Shown here: positions 6,582 through 13,197 of the stretch, piece by piece
How the letters are laid out: each line of letters opens with the position of its first letter
Position numbering within the stretch: position 1 is the stretch's first letter
IMG/VR virus record: IMGVR_UViG_3300043446_003869
Span: 1-28,872 of that record
Source of the DNA: a virus
Reading direction: 5' to 3' (one strand)
DNA: 28,872 nt
The notes under the pieces: generated by a model
Told to the model about the DNA's origin: nothing
What the model saw: the letters and a program-made list of their open reading frames with translations, nothing else
The model's database searches: none
Position numbers and translations under genes: made by a program

Positions 6582-6917
6582 ATGAACCGTCTTACTGATT
6601 TGAGGCGTACTGGTCGCACAACCAGAATGGTTAAACGCGCTGGATTGGCAGCGCTTGATGGTCGCGCTGTCTACATTATCTGCGCCTCCGCAAAAGAGGA
6701 GTCGCGCATTGAGCACCTTGTTGAAAAGCTTGGCTATGGAAATCTTGGCATCAAAGTCGAAACTCAAGCAGGTCTACCTAATTTTGACTGGCAGACAATG
6801 ACGCTTTGTGGTGCCCATCCAAACTGCAAAGTATTTGTTGACCACTATGCAATTGAGGCTAGATTTAGCCGTATACTTACTGAGCTTCATCGCTATGACG
6901 CGGACCCCTCATCATGA
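6582..6917 (+). CDS. GRTTR-motif phage protein (putative nucleotide-binding)
   Basis: A 111-residue protein. The ATG at 6582 is chosen because the promoter for it overlaps the upstream in-frame extension. Residues about 5-17 read LRRTGRTTRMVKR, a GxTTR motif seen at the N-terminus of many small phage proteins and resembling a degenerate Walker A loop. It is followed by a hydrophobic strand (RAVYIICAS) and later KVFVDHYAIEARF, which could be a Walker B-like strand ending in Asp. This beta-alpha order fits a minimal P-loop fold, but a classical GK[ST] is absent, so ATP binding is uncertain. It ends the plus-strand run and faces the convergent sigma operon. Confidence 0.55.
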   Translation: MNRLTDLRRTGRTTRMVKRAGLAALDGRAVYIICASAKEESRIEHLVEKLGYGNLGIKVETQAGLPNFDWQTMTLCGAHPNCKVFVDHYAIEARFSRILTELHRYDADPSS

Positions 6918-6957
6918 TTCGGTGATCGGAAGGGTACGCTAAGCTATTCGCAGCACT

Positions 6958-6979
6958 CATCAGGGCTGCAGGCCTGATG
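6958..6979. terminator. Hairpin in the convergent intergenic region
   Basis: CATCAGG (6958-6964) pairs with CCTGATG (6973-6979) around 8 nt. It lies after the plus-strand gene ending at 6917 and could stop plus-strand transcription together with the larger stem at 6992-7035. No T-run follows. Confidence 0.4.
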
Positions 6980-6991
6980 GACGCTCCCGCC

Positions 6992-7035
6992 AAAGCCCAG
7001 GATTCGTCTCCACTCAGGCGCGAATCTTGGGCTTT
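6992..7035. terminator. Strong 15-bp stem between convergent gene runs
   Basis: Positions 6992-7006 (AAAGCCCAGGATTCG) pair with 7021-7035 along 15 bp with a single G-T wobble, around a 14-nt loop. The ends read AAAGCCC and GGGCTTT, so the stem is flanked by A and T on either strand, as in bidirectional terminators. On the minus strand it encloses the stop codon (7014-7016) of the small gene downstream of sigma. Confidence 0.6.
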
Positions 7036-7172
7036 GTGCTAGCTTGCTTTTGTGGCACGACGATGCTGGAAATGTCCGGTGCGTCCTTCCACTTTCCAGG
7101 CTCAAGGTCCAGCCCGTTCATTCCTTGAGAGTCGGCCCTGGTAAAAAGTCCGCCGTAACGGGACGGTGGCAA
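7014..7172 (-). CDS. Small hypothetical protein at the end of the sigma operon
   Basis: A 52-residue frame on the minus strand, starting with TTG 4 nt after the sigma factor stop. It reads like a real protein: PPSRYGGLFTRADSQGMNGL, then DLEPGKWKDAPDISSIVV and a basic tail (QKQASTKPKIRA). An in-frame ATG at residue 18 is an alternative start. The close spacing to the sigma gene and the terminator stem over its stop codon support it as the last gene of the operon. No family is recognised. A small protein co-transcribed with a sigma factor could be an anti-sigma or co-activator, but nothing in the sequence shows that. Confidence 0.55.
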   Translation of the reverse strand: MPPSRYGGLFTRADSQGMNGLDLEPGKWKDAPDISSIVVPQKQASTKPKIRA

Positions 7173-7176
7173 CTAC

Positions 7177-8115
7177 TCAGCCGTCAGGCGCGGTAAAAGT
7201 TGTAACGATATATCGTATCTTTGCTGTAGCCTTTTGATATCTCTCCTTTGCTGCTTGTACTGTTAGGCCCGTTGCTTCGGATAGCTCCTTGAAATTGGTT
7301 GGCTCACAACCAATTCCATGTCTCCTTGTGACAAGCTCTCTGTCAATTGGCTCAAGTGCTTGAATTGCAAGCATGATGAAGTTCAGCTTGCTGGTATCTT
7401 CCTCTTCGCTTTTCGCTTCTGCGTAGCCGTCGCCAGTCAGATCTGACAGCGTGAAGAAAGACCGATCTCCCGTCTCTACCCACTTGTCAATCCATAGGAT
7501 CGCGGGTGACATGAGGAAGTGCATTGAGATGATGCTTCTGAGCTTTTCGTGATCAGCCTCTCCCATCTGATCGGAAAGCTCCTTGAAGTTTGGTTCTCTG
7601 CCAAGCTTTGCTGCAAGCCGAATCCTTATTTCACCAGCCCTGCGTATCAGGCGCTGCAGGTGAGCTGGGAGCTTGATGATGCCTTCCTGGGCTTCACACC
7701 CCCTTGTCATTCCCTGCTTTATCCATAGATACGCATACGTCGAAAACTTGTAGCCCCGTGCTGGATCAAACTTCTCAGCAGCTCTTGTAAGTCCGATAGC
7801 ACCTTCTTGAATTAAGTCCTGCATTGTCATGTGGACTTGCTTGTTGACGTACTTTTTGGCTATCGCAACGACGAGTCTCATATTGGCTGAAACCATGCGA
7901 TTTCTCGCTTTGATTCCAAGTCTTACAAGCCGCTTCTCGTCTTGATTCAGCTGCTGCAGCGCTTCGTCAATATTGCTCGCCGATAACTGATAGCCAATTC
8001 CATGCGATTCAAGCATTCTGATCATTGCCTGGACCCTATTGCCAAGCACGATCTCTTCTTCGCTTGTCAACAGTGGCACTCTGCCAATATCCTTCAAGTA
8101 GTCCTCGCATGTCAT
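7177..8115 (-). CDS. Sigma70-family RNA polymerase sigma factor
   Basis: A 312-residue protein. The ATG at 8115 is chosen because it overlaps the thyX stop (ATGA) and begins with region 1.2 (YLKDIGRVPLLTSEEE, about 6-21). Region 2 is at about 71-142: NRMVSANMRLVVAIAKKYV, then MQDLIQEGAIGLTRAAEKFD (core binding) and YKFSTYAYLWIKQGMTR (-10 melting and recognition). Region 3 begins at IIKLPAHLQ (146-154). Region 4 ends with ALEPIDRELVTRRHGIG and NFKELSEATGLTVQAAKERY (about 274-293). The usual recognition-helix signature TRERVRQIE is replaced by TVQAAKERY, so -35 preference may differ from the host factor. It resembles cyanobacterial group 2 factors in layout and length. It probably directs RNA polymerase to phage promoters and is co-expressed with thyX and dcd. 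Confidence 0.92.
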   Translation of the reverse strand: MTCEDYLKDIGRVPLLTSEEEIVLGNRVQAMIRMLESHGIGYQLSASNIDEALQQLNQDEKRLVRLGIKARNRMVSANMRLVVAIAKKYVNKQVHMTMQDLIQEGAIGLTRAAEKFDPARGYKFSTYAYLWIKQGMTRGCEAQEGIIKLPAHLQRLIRRAGEIRIRLAAKLGREPNFKELSDQMGEADHEKLRSIISMHFLMSPAILWIDKWVETGDRSFFTLSDLTGDGYAEAKSEEEDTSKLNFIMLAIQALEPIDRELVTRRHGIGCEPTNFKELSEATGLTVQAAKERYQKATAKIRYIVTTFTAPDG

Positions 8116-8831
8116 GGTGCAAGCCTCGCTTTGCCGTAGCGGGTGGTCTTGTACCAGGCTGCAACTTCTGGCGACCATTTTTCGAGATGTGGCCACATCA
8201 GATCGCAAAGTTGCCGAATCTCAAGCTGCGCATCCAACTTGGCGCGAAGATCCAAGAAGTGCAGGAAAGCTCTGAGCGTAAAACTAACTACAAAATGTTG
8301 GCGATAATCAAATGGTAAAATGCCGCGTGCGTGCTCTTCTGCAAATCCGTCAAGAATTAACTCGTAATATCTGTTAGCGGCCTCTTTGCAGAGTGCTAGA
8401 TCTTTGTTTCTCTGACTCTCTGTGTAGTGATACTTTTTTCCATTTCTATCCGAATAGTATCCAGCTGGCCTTAGGTAAAAAACTTCTTCAATAGCAAGTT
8501 CTTCGTTGGCTGCTTTGCAGATTCTGTCACCCGTGTAACGCATACTCTGAACATCAAACGAGACTCCGATTCTGTGAGTTCTCGCCTGTTGCATCACTGA
8601 ATGCGGGAACCAGCCAACATTCAAAACAATTTGAACGTGCTCCAGTGGTCCGTAGTGCCCTCTTTCTCCTGCTAGCAAGCGCTTGATGATGATTTCGCCA
8701 GCCCTTGATTCATCGGGCCATTCCTCAGCTGCTACAAATCCCTCCGAATAATCTTGGTGCATTCCGCACCAGATCGCCCGGTTTGGCTCCGGCGTTCGTG
8801 TGATCAGTGAAACCCGGAACCGTGGATCCAT
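8112..8831 (-). CDS. thyX: FAD-dependent thymidylate synthase ThyX
   Basis: A 239-residue protein that methylates dUMP to dTMP using methylene-tetrahydrofolate with FAD and NADPH. The ThyX signature is at about 84-99 (RTHRIGVSFDVQSMRYTG), in the variant form used by cyanobacteria and their phages, with the conserved Arg-His-Arg, Ser and terminal Arg. The GHYGPLEHVQIVLNV block (58-72) supplies the substrate-binding His/Glu. FTLRAFLHFLDLRAK (184-198) is the C-terminal conserved Leu-Arg/Arg motif. YLRPAGYYSDRNGKKYHYTE (about 119-138) is an insert also familiar from cyanobacterial ThyX. Length is normal. It lies between dcd and the sigma gene, whose start overlaps its stop. With dCTP deaminase it gives a dCTP-to-dTMP supply route for phage DNA synthesis. 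Confidence 0.93.
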   Translation of the reverse strand: MDPRFRVSLITRTPEPNRAIWCGMHQDYSEGFVAAEEWPDESRAGEIIIKRLLAGERGHYGPLEHVQIVLNVGWFPHSVMQQARTHRIGVSFDVQSMRYTGDRICKAANEELAIEEVFYLRPAGYYSDRNGKKYHYTESQRNKDLALCKEAANRYYELILDGFAEEHARGILPFDYRQHFVVSFTLRAFLHFLDLRAKLDAQLEIRQLCDLMWPHLEKWSPEVAAWYKTTRYGKARLAP

Positions 8832-8910
8832 AGCAGCAGAAAAGGGGTGGACAGCGACCGAAGCCTACTTAGCCACACCCCTTGCCGTCAATCTTCAAGC
8901 TGTCTTAACG

Positions 8911-9516
8911 CTAAACCCTTGCCGTGACAATCCTCCGTGGCTGATTCTGGTACTTTCCGTTCCTGTCCTCGTAGGTTGTATCGCAGGGTTCACCTTCAAA
9001 AAAGAGAAGCTGACAGATGCCCTCGTTCACATAAATACGACAGTCGGCACTACTTGAGTTGCTAAACTCAAGTGTCAGATGTCCCTTCCAGGCCGCCTCT
9101 GCAGGAGTTGTATTCACAATGATGCCCACTCTTGCATACGTGCTCTTCCCGAGACATATAACAGTGATGTTACTCGGAACTTTTAGTTTTTCCACGGCAA
9201 CACCAAGCCCGTAAGAATGCCCCGGAAGAATATAAAACACCCCATCTTCATCTGAATGAAGACTTGCCCGCTCAAGATTTAATGGGTCAAATCGCTTTGG
9301 ATTCACTACCGAGCCTGGAATCCTGTGAAATACCATGAACTCGCTTGCTGCAAGTCGAATGTCGTAGCCATACGAAGAGCATCCGTAGCTAAGCACATTT
9401 CGATTTACAGTTGCTCCGTCTAGTGTTGCCTCAACTTTGCGTACTAGGCTTGGCTCAAACGGGGAGATCATGCCAGCGGCGGCCTGCTCCTTGATCCAGC
9501 GATCGTTCTTAATCAT
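8911..9516 (-). CDS. dcd: dCTP deaminase
   Basis: A 201-residue protein that converts dCTP to dUTP, feeding dUMP to ThyX. Conserved Dcd/dUTPase-fold motifs are present: SYGCSSYGYDIRL (43-55), the active-site GKSTYARVGI (123-132), TTPAEAAWKGHLTLEFSN (136-153) with E140 as the likely catalytic Glu, and the C-terminal GKYQNQ. The start at 9516 (MIKNDRWIKEQ) is preferred over the ATG at 9552 because it lies one base after the upstream stop (TGATATG) and matches the usual family N-terminus; the longer form would overlap the upstream gene by 35 nt. No separate dUTPase is seen here, so the enzyme may be bifunctional or may rely on the MazG-like protein; this cannot be told from motifs. Confidence 0.9.
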   Translation of the reverse strand: MIKNDRWIKEQAAAGMISPFEPSLVRKVEATLDGATVNRNVLSYGCSSYGYDIRLAASEFMVFHRIPGSVVNPKRFDPLNLERASLHSDEDGVFYILPGHSYGLGVAVEKLKVPSNITVICLGKSTYARVGIIVNTTPAEAAWKGHLTLEFSNSSSADCRIYVNEGICQLLFFEGEPCDTTYEDRNGKYQNQPRRIVTARV

Positions 9517-9517
9517 A

Positions 9518-9808
9518 TCAGATGGGGAGTTGGAGTTGACGACGGTTTCCACCGCTCACTTCTGACAGAAGGTTTCTGGTTGATAGGTGCAGCTTGGGAA
9601 CAAGATACACATCTCCGTCAACTTCGCACAGATAGTGCGGAAATGGTGCATCTACCTTGGCGATTCCAACAATACGCAAAACCCTGTCGCCGTGGTAGCG
9701 TGCATAAACTGCATCGCCAACACTGAGTTCAGTTGTCTGGACGGTTGGCTTGCCCTCCGGAAATCGTTTCGGTGTTAGTTTTTTGGGGCTTGGCTTGACT
9801 GGCTCCAT
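9518..9808 (-). CDS. SH3-like-fold hypothetical protein, first gene of the sigma operon
   Basis: A 96-residue protein. The N-terminal 30 residues are Pro/Lys rich (MEPVKPSPKKLTPKRFPEGK). The centre (about 31-76) alternates short strands in the manner of an SH3/KOW or Tudor-like barrel: TTELSVGDAVYARYHGDR, VLRIVGIAKV, HYLCEVDGDVYLVPKLHL. The ATG at 9808 is used because a good promoter (-10 at 9835-9840, minus) overlaps the longer alternative start at 9835, which would place that start before the transcript begins. It is followed after one base by dcd. Similar small barrels in phages bind nucleic acid or proteins, but no function is claimed. Confidence 0.55.
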   Translation of the reverse strand: MEPVKPSPKKLTPKRFPEGKPTVQTTELSVGDAVYARYHGDRVLRIVGIAKVDAPFPHYLCEVDGDVYLVPKLHLSTRNLLSEVSGGNRRQLQLPI

Positions 9809-9834
9809 GGCACTTGCTGGTTGGCGCGATCTCA

Positions 9835-9862
9835 TTATTACAGATTGCGGCGACTCTTGCAA
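9835..9862 (-). promoter_or_regulatory. Promoter of the dcd-thyX-sigma operon
   Basis: On the minus strand TTGCAA (plus 9862 to 9857), a 16-nt spacer and TAATAA (9840 to 9835), preceded by TG. The transcript would begin near 9828, about 20 nt before the ATG at 9808, and run through the small barrel protein, dcd, thyX, sigma and the 52-residue gene to the stem at 6992-7035. Confidence 0.55.
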
Positions 9863-9916
9863 CAAGCTCAGCAGTTGTGGCTCACATTGAGGCTCGCGTG
9901 TCCCCCTGGTCCGGGG

Positions 9917-9945
9917 TTGACGCCACCGAAAGCAGGTGCTACCTT
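9917..9945 (+). promoter_or_regulatory. Promoter of the replication operon
   Basis: TTGACG at 9917-9922, exactly 17 nt, then TACCTT at 9940-9945 preceded by TGC (extended -10). The leader to the ATG at 9972 is about 20 nt. It is divergent from the promoter at 9835-9862; the two start sites are roughly 120 nt apart. Confidence 0.5.
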
Positions 9946-9971
9946 TCTGCAAGCATCCGGCTTCGCAGCCC

Positions 9972-10175
9972 ATGGCAAAGAGAAACATTTACATTCCAGA
10001 CAGGCTTTATGGCTCCATGGCATCAGAGGCGGAAAGGCGTGGTATCAGCTTCTCTCACGCTTGCTCTCTTGCATTTATGAACTGGTTGAACGGACTGAAA
10101 CGCCAGGAGCCAACAAGCGACGATTCAGCCAAAAATCAATTGGCTGAGAAAAAAGACCCCAGCGAGATTCGCTGA
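9972..10175 (+). CDS. Small ribbon-helix-helix-like DNA-binding protein
   Basis: A 67-residue protein starting at ATG 9972, downstream of the promoter at 9917-9945. Residues 2-10 (AKRNIYIPDRLY) form a short beta strand typical of the first segment of MetJ/Arc/CopG proteins. Two helices follow (YGSMASEAERRGISFSHACS and LAFMNWLNGLKRQ) separated by a Gly-Ile-Ser turn. The C-terminal 20 residues are hydrophilic (TSDDSAKNQLAEKKDPSEIR). RHH proteins bind DNA as dimers through the strand. Its place at the head of the replication operon and next to the divergent promoter pair suggests an autoregulator. The fold call is by pattern only. Confidence 0.6.
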   Translation: MAKRNIYIPDRLYGSMASEAERRGISFSHACSLAFMNWLNGLKRQEPTSDDSAKNQLAEKKDPSEIR

Positions 10176-10205
10176 GGCCCTGCCCAACCAACCTGGGAAT
10201 TCTAC

Positions 10206-10901
10206 ATGGTAGATGACGCTACTGGCAAGCAATTCAGCGGGCCGCTGTTTTCAGCGCGTCCGGTAAAGCGCAATTTCACGCTCATTTCAAACAATGCACT
10301 GCACGATCCCCGCCTAAGTCTCGCAGCCAAGGGTGCCCTCGCAGTTTGCCTTTCTGGAGGTGAACTTTTTAGCAAGGAGTGGCTGCTTTCTGCCAGCAGG
10401 GATAGTTCACCTTCTGTTAGCAATGCCCTCAAGGAATTAGCCAAAGCTGGCTACCTGAAGATCTTCATTCAAGGCGACTCAAAGCACTATCACTTTGTTG
10501 ACGAGCTGGATGATCTCAAGCAGCAGCATCTCTCCATGCTCACCCCGGCATCCCCAGCAGCCCCCCAGGAGCGCAGGCGGAAGCGCCAGGCGGCATCGAC
10601 GCAGCTTCAGCTGTCGGACTGGCTGGAGCCCCATAGGGAGGCTCTGGAGAAGTGGCTGGATCAGCGGGCCAAGGCCCACCCGAGGCTCCCGAGGGAGGTC
10701 AGCGGTCGTTCGATGACAGCACTTCTATACGCAAAGGAATGTGATGTTCTTGGCGATTTCTGCGAGCTTGCGAGTGAAGCAACATGGCAGTCACTAGGAT
10801 TCAATGGTTTCAAGGGTTATATCAACAAACTCGTCGAAGACAAACAGCCAGCCAAATCTGGTAAGCCAGCCATGTCCGCTATCAACTATACGCTGAGATG
10901 A
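10206..10901 (+). CDS. Phage replication initiator / helicase loader (winged-helix, DnaD-like)
   Basis: A 231-residue protein. Residues about 22-95 match the winged-helix start of many phage O-type or DnaD-like replication proteins: RNFTLISNNALHDPRLSLAA, KGALAVCLSGGELFSKEWLL, then SPSVSNALKELAKAGYLKIF (recognition helix and wing). A Pro/Ala/Arg-rich linker follows (about 112-135), encoded by a GC-rich stretch. The C-terminal part (about 165-220) is helical (SMTALLYAKECDVLGDFCEL, WQSLGFNGFKGYINKLVED) and may contact the helicase. It overlaps the DnaB helicase gene (ATGA at 10898), the standard initiator-helicase pairing. It probably binds the origin and loads DnaB. No DnaC-type ATPase is seen, so this is the best loader candidate. 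Confidence 0.7.
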   Translation: MVDDATGKQFSGPLFSARPVKRNFTLISNNALHDPRLSLAAKGALAVCLSGGELFSKEWLLSASRDSSPSVSNALKELAKAGYLKIFIQGDSKHYHFVDELDDLKQQHLSMLTPASPAAPQERRRKRQAASTQLQLSDWLEPHREALEKWLDQRAKAHPRLPREVSGRSMTALLYAKECDVLGDFCELASEATWQSLGFNGFKGYINKLVEDKQPAKSGKPAMSAINYTLR

Positions 10902-12349
10902 CGAAAGGGACCAATGCTCGACCTCAAAAAACCCTTGAAGATCTCCTCTCTGGAATCAAGACCTGGGATACCGATGAATTTGAAATCTCATTCCTGTCAA
11001 CAATCTGCTTTCTGCTTGAAGGTGACGCAAAGGAGGATGATGTTCAGGCGCTAATGAGAATCTTTACGGTTCTTGACGAGAACTGGTTTACTCAGCCTCA
11101 TAGAAAGGCCATCTTCTTCGTTGCTAAGAAGATCTTTTCTGGCACGTCTAAATCACAATTTCTTCTTCCTGGCAGCATCGGCATGATGGCTATGCAGATG
11201 CTGAAGTTGCGCGGATATAATCAAGAGTGCGAGTTTGTAGAGTCCGCGGTATCTTCTCCGTCTATTTTTTATTCAATTGAAAGCCTTGAGTCAATCCTTC
11301 CCGTCTGGCGCATCAAGCTAGTTAGGCGAGAGATGATTTCCAGCTCAGAGCAGATGCTGGATATTTTTAATGATCAGCCAGACGTATCAATAATTCTTGA
11401 CAAGGTTCCAAAGCTTATTGAAGCTCAGCAGGAAACATGGAGCAATCTTTTTGTATCCACAAAAAAGGCCGATGATTGGAATTCATCTGTTGATGAACTT
11501 CTTTCTCCCCTGCCTGAGAACGTTGCAATTAGCACTGGCTTGCGAGTTCTTGACGATGCCATACAGGGTGGCATTGCATCCAGGAACTCGCCCTATTCCG
11601 GCAGATTGATCATCGTTGCAGCAAGACCTGCAATGGGAAAAAGTACGATTGCTATCTCTCTTGCAACACAGCTTGCCGATTCGCACGGCGATGTCGCTTT
11701 CTTTAGCCTTGAAATGTCAAGAACGCAAATTCAATACAAGGCTATCTCATGTTATGACTACATGAATCTAAGCATGTCCAAGAACCTTACGAATCCAATT
11801 CGATCAAACAACCTGAGACTCAGGAGTTATACGGCTGATCAGCGCCAAAGGCTTGAGAGCTATCGTGATTCTCCGTTCGTTAAAAGATTTCACATCTATG
11901 ACTCAGCGGAAAGTATCAACACTATCTCAACAAAAGTTGCGCTACTGGCAAAGACAAGATCAAAGCTCTCGGCTGTATTCGTTGATTATCTTCAGTTGAT
12001 CGAAGGCTGCTCGGGCGACGCGAACAACACCGAAGCGTCAAACATCGGCCATGTAACCAGGGCTCTCAAGCAGCTTGCTGTCAGGACTGGCATTGACATC
12101 TTTCTGCTGAGCCAAGTCAACAGGGGTGTTGAAAGCAGGAATGATAAGATGCCGACGTTATCTGATCTTCGCGCCTCGGGCCGCATTGAAGAAGATGCTG
12201 ATATTGTTATGTTTCTGCTAAGGCCCTGTTACTATGATCCTCAGAAAGATCCCTACGAATTAGCGATTAGTGTCGCTAAGAACCGCCATGGAACTTGTGG
12301 GATTCTGCAGTGCGCGATAGATCTGCAAAGCTCAATCGTTTTTGACTGA
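10898..12349 (+). CDS. dnaB: Replicative DNA helicase, DnaB family
   Basis: A 483-residue protein, the normal size for DnaB, that unwinds DNA at the phage replication fork as a hexamer. The RecA-like C-terminal domain has Walker A ARPAMGKST (about 242-250), the following FFSLEMS (268-274), Walker B SAVFVDYLQLI (358-368), H4 LLSQVNRGVESR (403-414) and the arginine-finger area SDLRASGRIEEDADIV (422-437). The N-terminal domain (about 25-120) is diverged from bacterial DnaB but still helical. Its ATG overlaps the initiator stop. An exact ISTGLRVLDDAIQGG lead-in (211-225) is the usual start of the helicase domain. Function is well supported by motifs. Confidence 0.95.
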   Translation: MTKGTNARPQKTLEDLLSGIKTWDTDEFEISFLSTICFLLEGDAKEDDVQALMRIFTVLDENWFTQPHRKAIFFVAKKIFSGTSKSQFLLPGSIGMMAMQMLKLRGYNQECEFVESAVSSPSIFYSIESLESILPVWRIKLVRREMISSSEQMLDIFNDQPDVSIILDKVPKLIEAQQETWSNLFVSTKKADDWNSSVDELLSPLPENVAISTGLRVLDDAIQGGIASRNSPYSGRLIIVAARPAMGKSTIAISLATQLADSHGDVAFFSLEMSRTQIQYKAISCYDYMNLSMSKNLTNPIRSNNLRLRSYTADQRQRLESYRDSPFVKRFHIYDSAESINTISTKVALLAKTRSKLSAVFVDYLQLIEGCSGDANNTEASNIGHVTRALKQLAVRTGIDIFLLSQVNRGVESRNDKMPTLSDLRASGRIEEDADIVMFLLRPCYYDPQKDPYELAISVAKNRHGTCGILQCAIDLQSSIVFD

Positions 12350-12365
12350 ACCTTGCGCAGAATTG

Positions 12366-12602
12366 ATGGCTGAACTCAACAGGTCAAATTGCCCAGACTG
12401 GTCGGCAATCTTCGCCGAACGCCCCGATCTTGAAGCCCCTGGCTACCAAGAGGCTCTTAAGTCAGTTCGCGATCAAAAAAATAGGGCCGAGATCGAGAGA
12501 ATCAAGGCTCAGATGCAAGAAATCAAGAAACAGAAGATAAGCTCTAAGAACAAAAATAGAACTCAGAACAAGAAGAGGTCAGCCTTGTCGAATGGCCAGT
12601 AG
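12366..12602 (+). CDS. Small basic coiled-coil protein after dnaB
   Basis: A 78-residue protein from ATG 12366; a TTG at 12342 overlapping the dnaB end by 8 nt is an alternative start giving 86 residues. Residues about 9-32 (NCPDWSAIFAERPDLEAPGY) look folded. The rest is one long charged helix (DQKNRAEIERIKAQMQEIKK) with a Lys/Asn/Gln-rich tail (SSKNKNRTQNKKRSALSNGQ). No domain is recognised. From about 12560 another frame also looks protein-like, so the true C-terminus may differ by a frameshift (see findings). A basic tail suggests nucleic acid contact, but this is inference. Confidence 0.5.
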   Translation: MAELNRSNCPDWSAIFAERPDLEAPGYQEALKSVRDQKNRAEIERIKAQMQEIKKQKISSKNKNRTQNKKRSALSNGQ

Positions 12603-12809
12603 ATGATCTTCCGCATCAACGATCATCGGCGCCAGAAGCGGAAGACACTGCGGAGCATTTTCAAGAACCGTTCGGCGAATCTTGGCGATGTCCGCAAGAA
12701 CTGCACAAACCTGCTCTGGAATCTTCACAGAATTTTCCACGTCGAATCAACCGAAGAATGTAGGCGCCGACTGGCTTATGGCCATCTCGCCCTGGCCCAT
12801 CCACGGTAG
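12603..12809 (+). CDS. Possible small basic protein, uncertain frame
   Basis: A 68-residue frame whose ATG directly follows the previous TAG (TAGATG), in the same frame. Composition is strongly basic (RINDHRRQKRKTLRSIFKNR, then LLWNLHRIFHV). Third-position GC is high, as in some neighbours. Competing readings of the same DNA are protein-like too: a frame from 12560 (VEWPVDDLPHQRSSAPEAED) and one near 12760 (GADWLMAISPWPIHG). I list this one because it has a proper start, but coding here is not secure. Confidence 0.3.
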   Translation: MIFRINDHRRQKRKTLRSIFKNRSANLGDVRKNCTNLLWNLHRIFHVESTEECRRRLAYGHLALAHPR

Positions 12810-12824
12810 CTGCGGCGCCTGCTG

Positions 12825-13157
12825 CTACCAGTTCGGTTCTTCCTCGTCCTCCTCAATGATTTCTGGTTCCAGCAGTTGCTCAAGCGATTTCAGCTCTATG
12901 GCATTGAAGTCGATCGGCGGCATCGGCATTCTCCTGACAGCTTTCTTGCTTGTATCTGCACCGGTTAGGCCGTGTGTCTCCTGATACCGCTGATGCCACT
13001 TGCGAATCATGGCCGGGGCGACGAAGCCCTGCAGCAGATTCATGACGCTTGCAGGATCCTCGCCTTTCTCAAACAGCAGGTTGGCCGTGGTCCGCAGTAT
13101 CCGATTCAGGTTGCTTCCACCAGCTGTTGACACTGTTGCTTTTCGGCTTCTGGACAT
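12825..13157 (-). CDS. Hypothetical protein with acidic C-terminal tail (antisense to neighbours)
   Basis: A 110-residue protein on the minus strand between the dnaB and rad52-like runs. The ATG at 13157 is used because the longer frame to 13268 lies within the rad52-like gene. The N-terminus is basic (MSRSRKATVSTAGGSNLNRI). The centre is helical (LRTTANLLFEKGEDPASVMN, then VAPAMIRKWHQRYQETHG). The end is highly acidic and closes with EEDEEEPNW, somewhat like the acidic tip of single-stranded DNA-binding proteins. No domain is recognised. Its start codon overlaps the promoter of the rad52-like gene on the other strand, so expression of the two may exclude each other. Could be a small regulator; not shown. 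Confidence 0.55.
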   Translation of the reverse strand: MSRSRKATVSTAGGSNLNRILRTTANLLFEKGEDPASVMNLLQGFVAPAMIRKWHQRYQETHGLTGADTSKKAVRRMPMPPIDFNAIELKSLEQLLEPEIIEEDEEEPNW

Positions 13158-13165
13158 GGTAGTAT
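13136..13165 (+). promoter_or_regulatory. Promoter of the recombination operon
   Basis: TTGCTT at 13136-13141, 18 nt, then TGG-TAGTAT with the -10 at 13160-13165. The leader to the ATG at 13198 is about 26 nt. The element covers the start codon (13157-13155) of the minus-strand gene, so the two genes share this short region. Confidence 0.5.
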
Positions 13166-13197
13166 GACGGAGGTGTAAGCCCCCAGCCATCAAGCCA

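Noticed and set aside
12682-12984. Plus-strand frame of 100 codons
   Set aside because: From about 12825 it is the antisense of the acidic-tailed gene (poly-Ser from Asp/Glu codons). Only its first part may matter and is discussed as a frame question.
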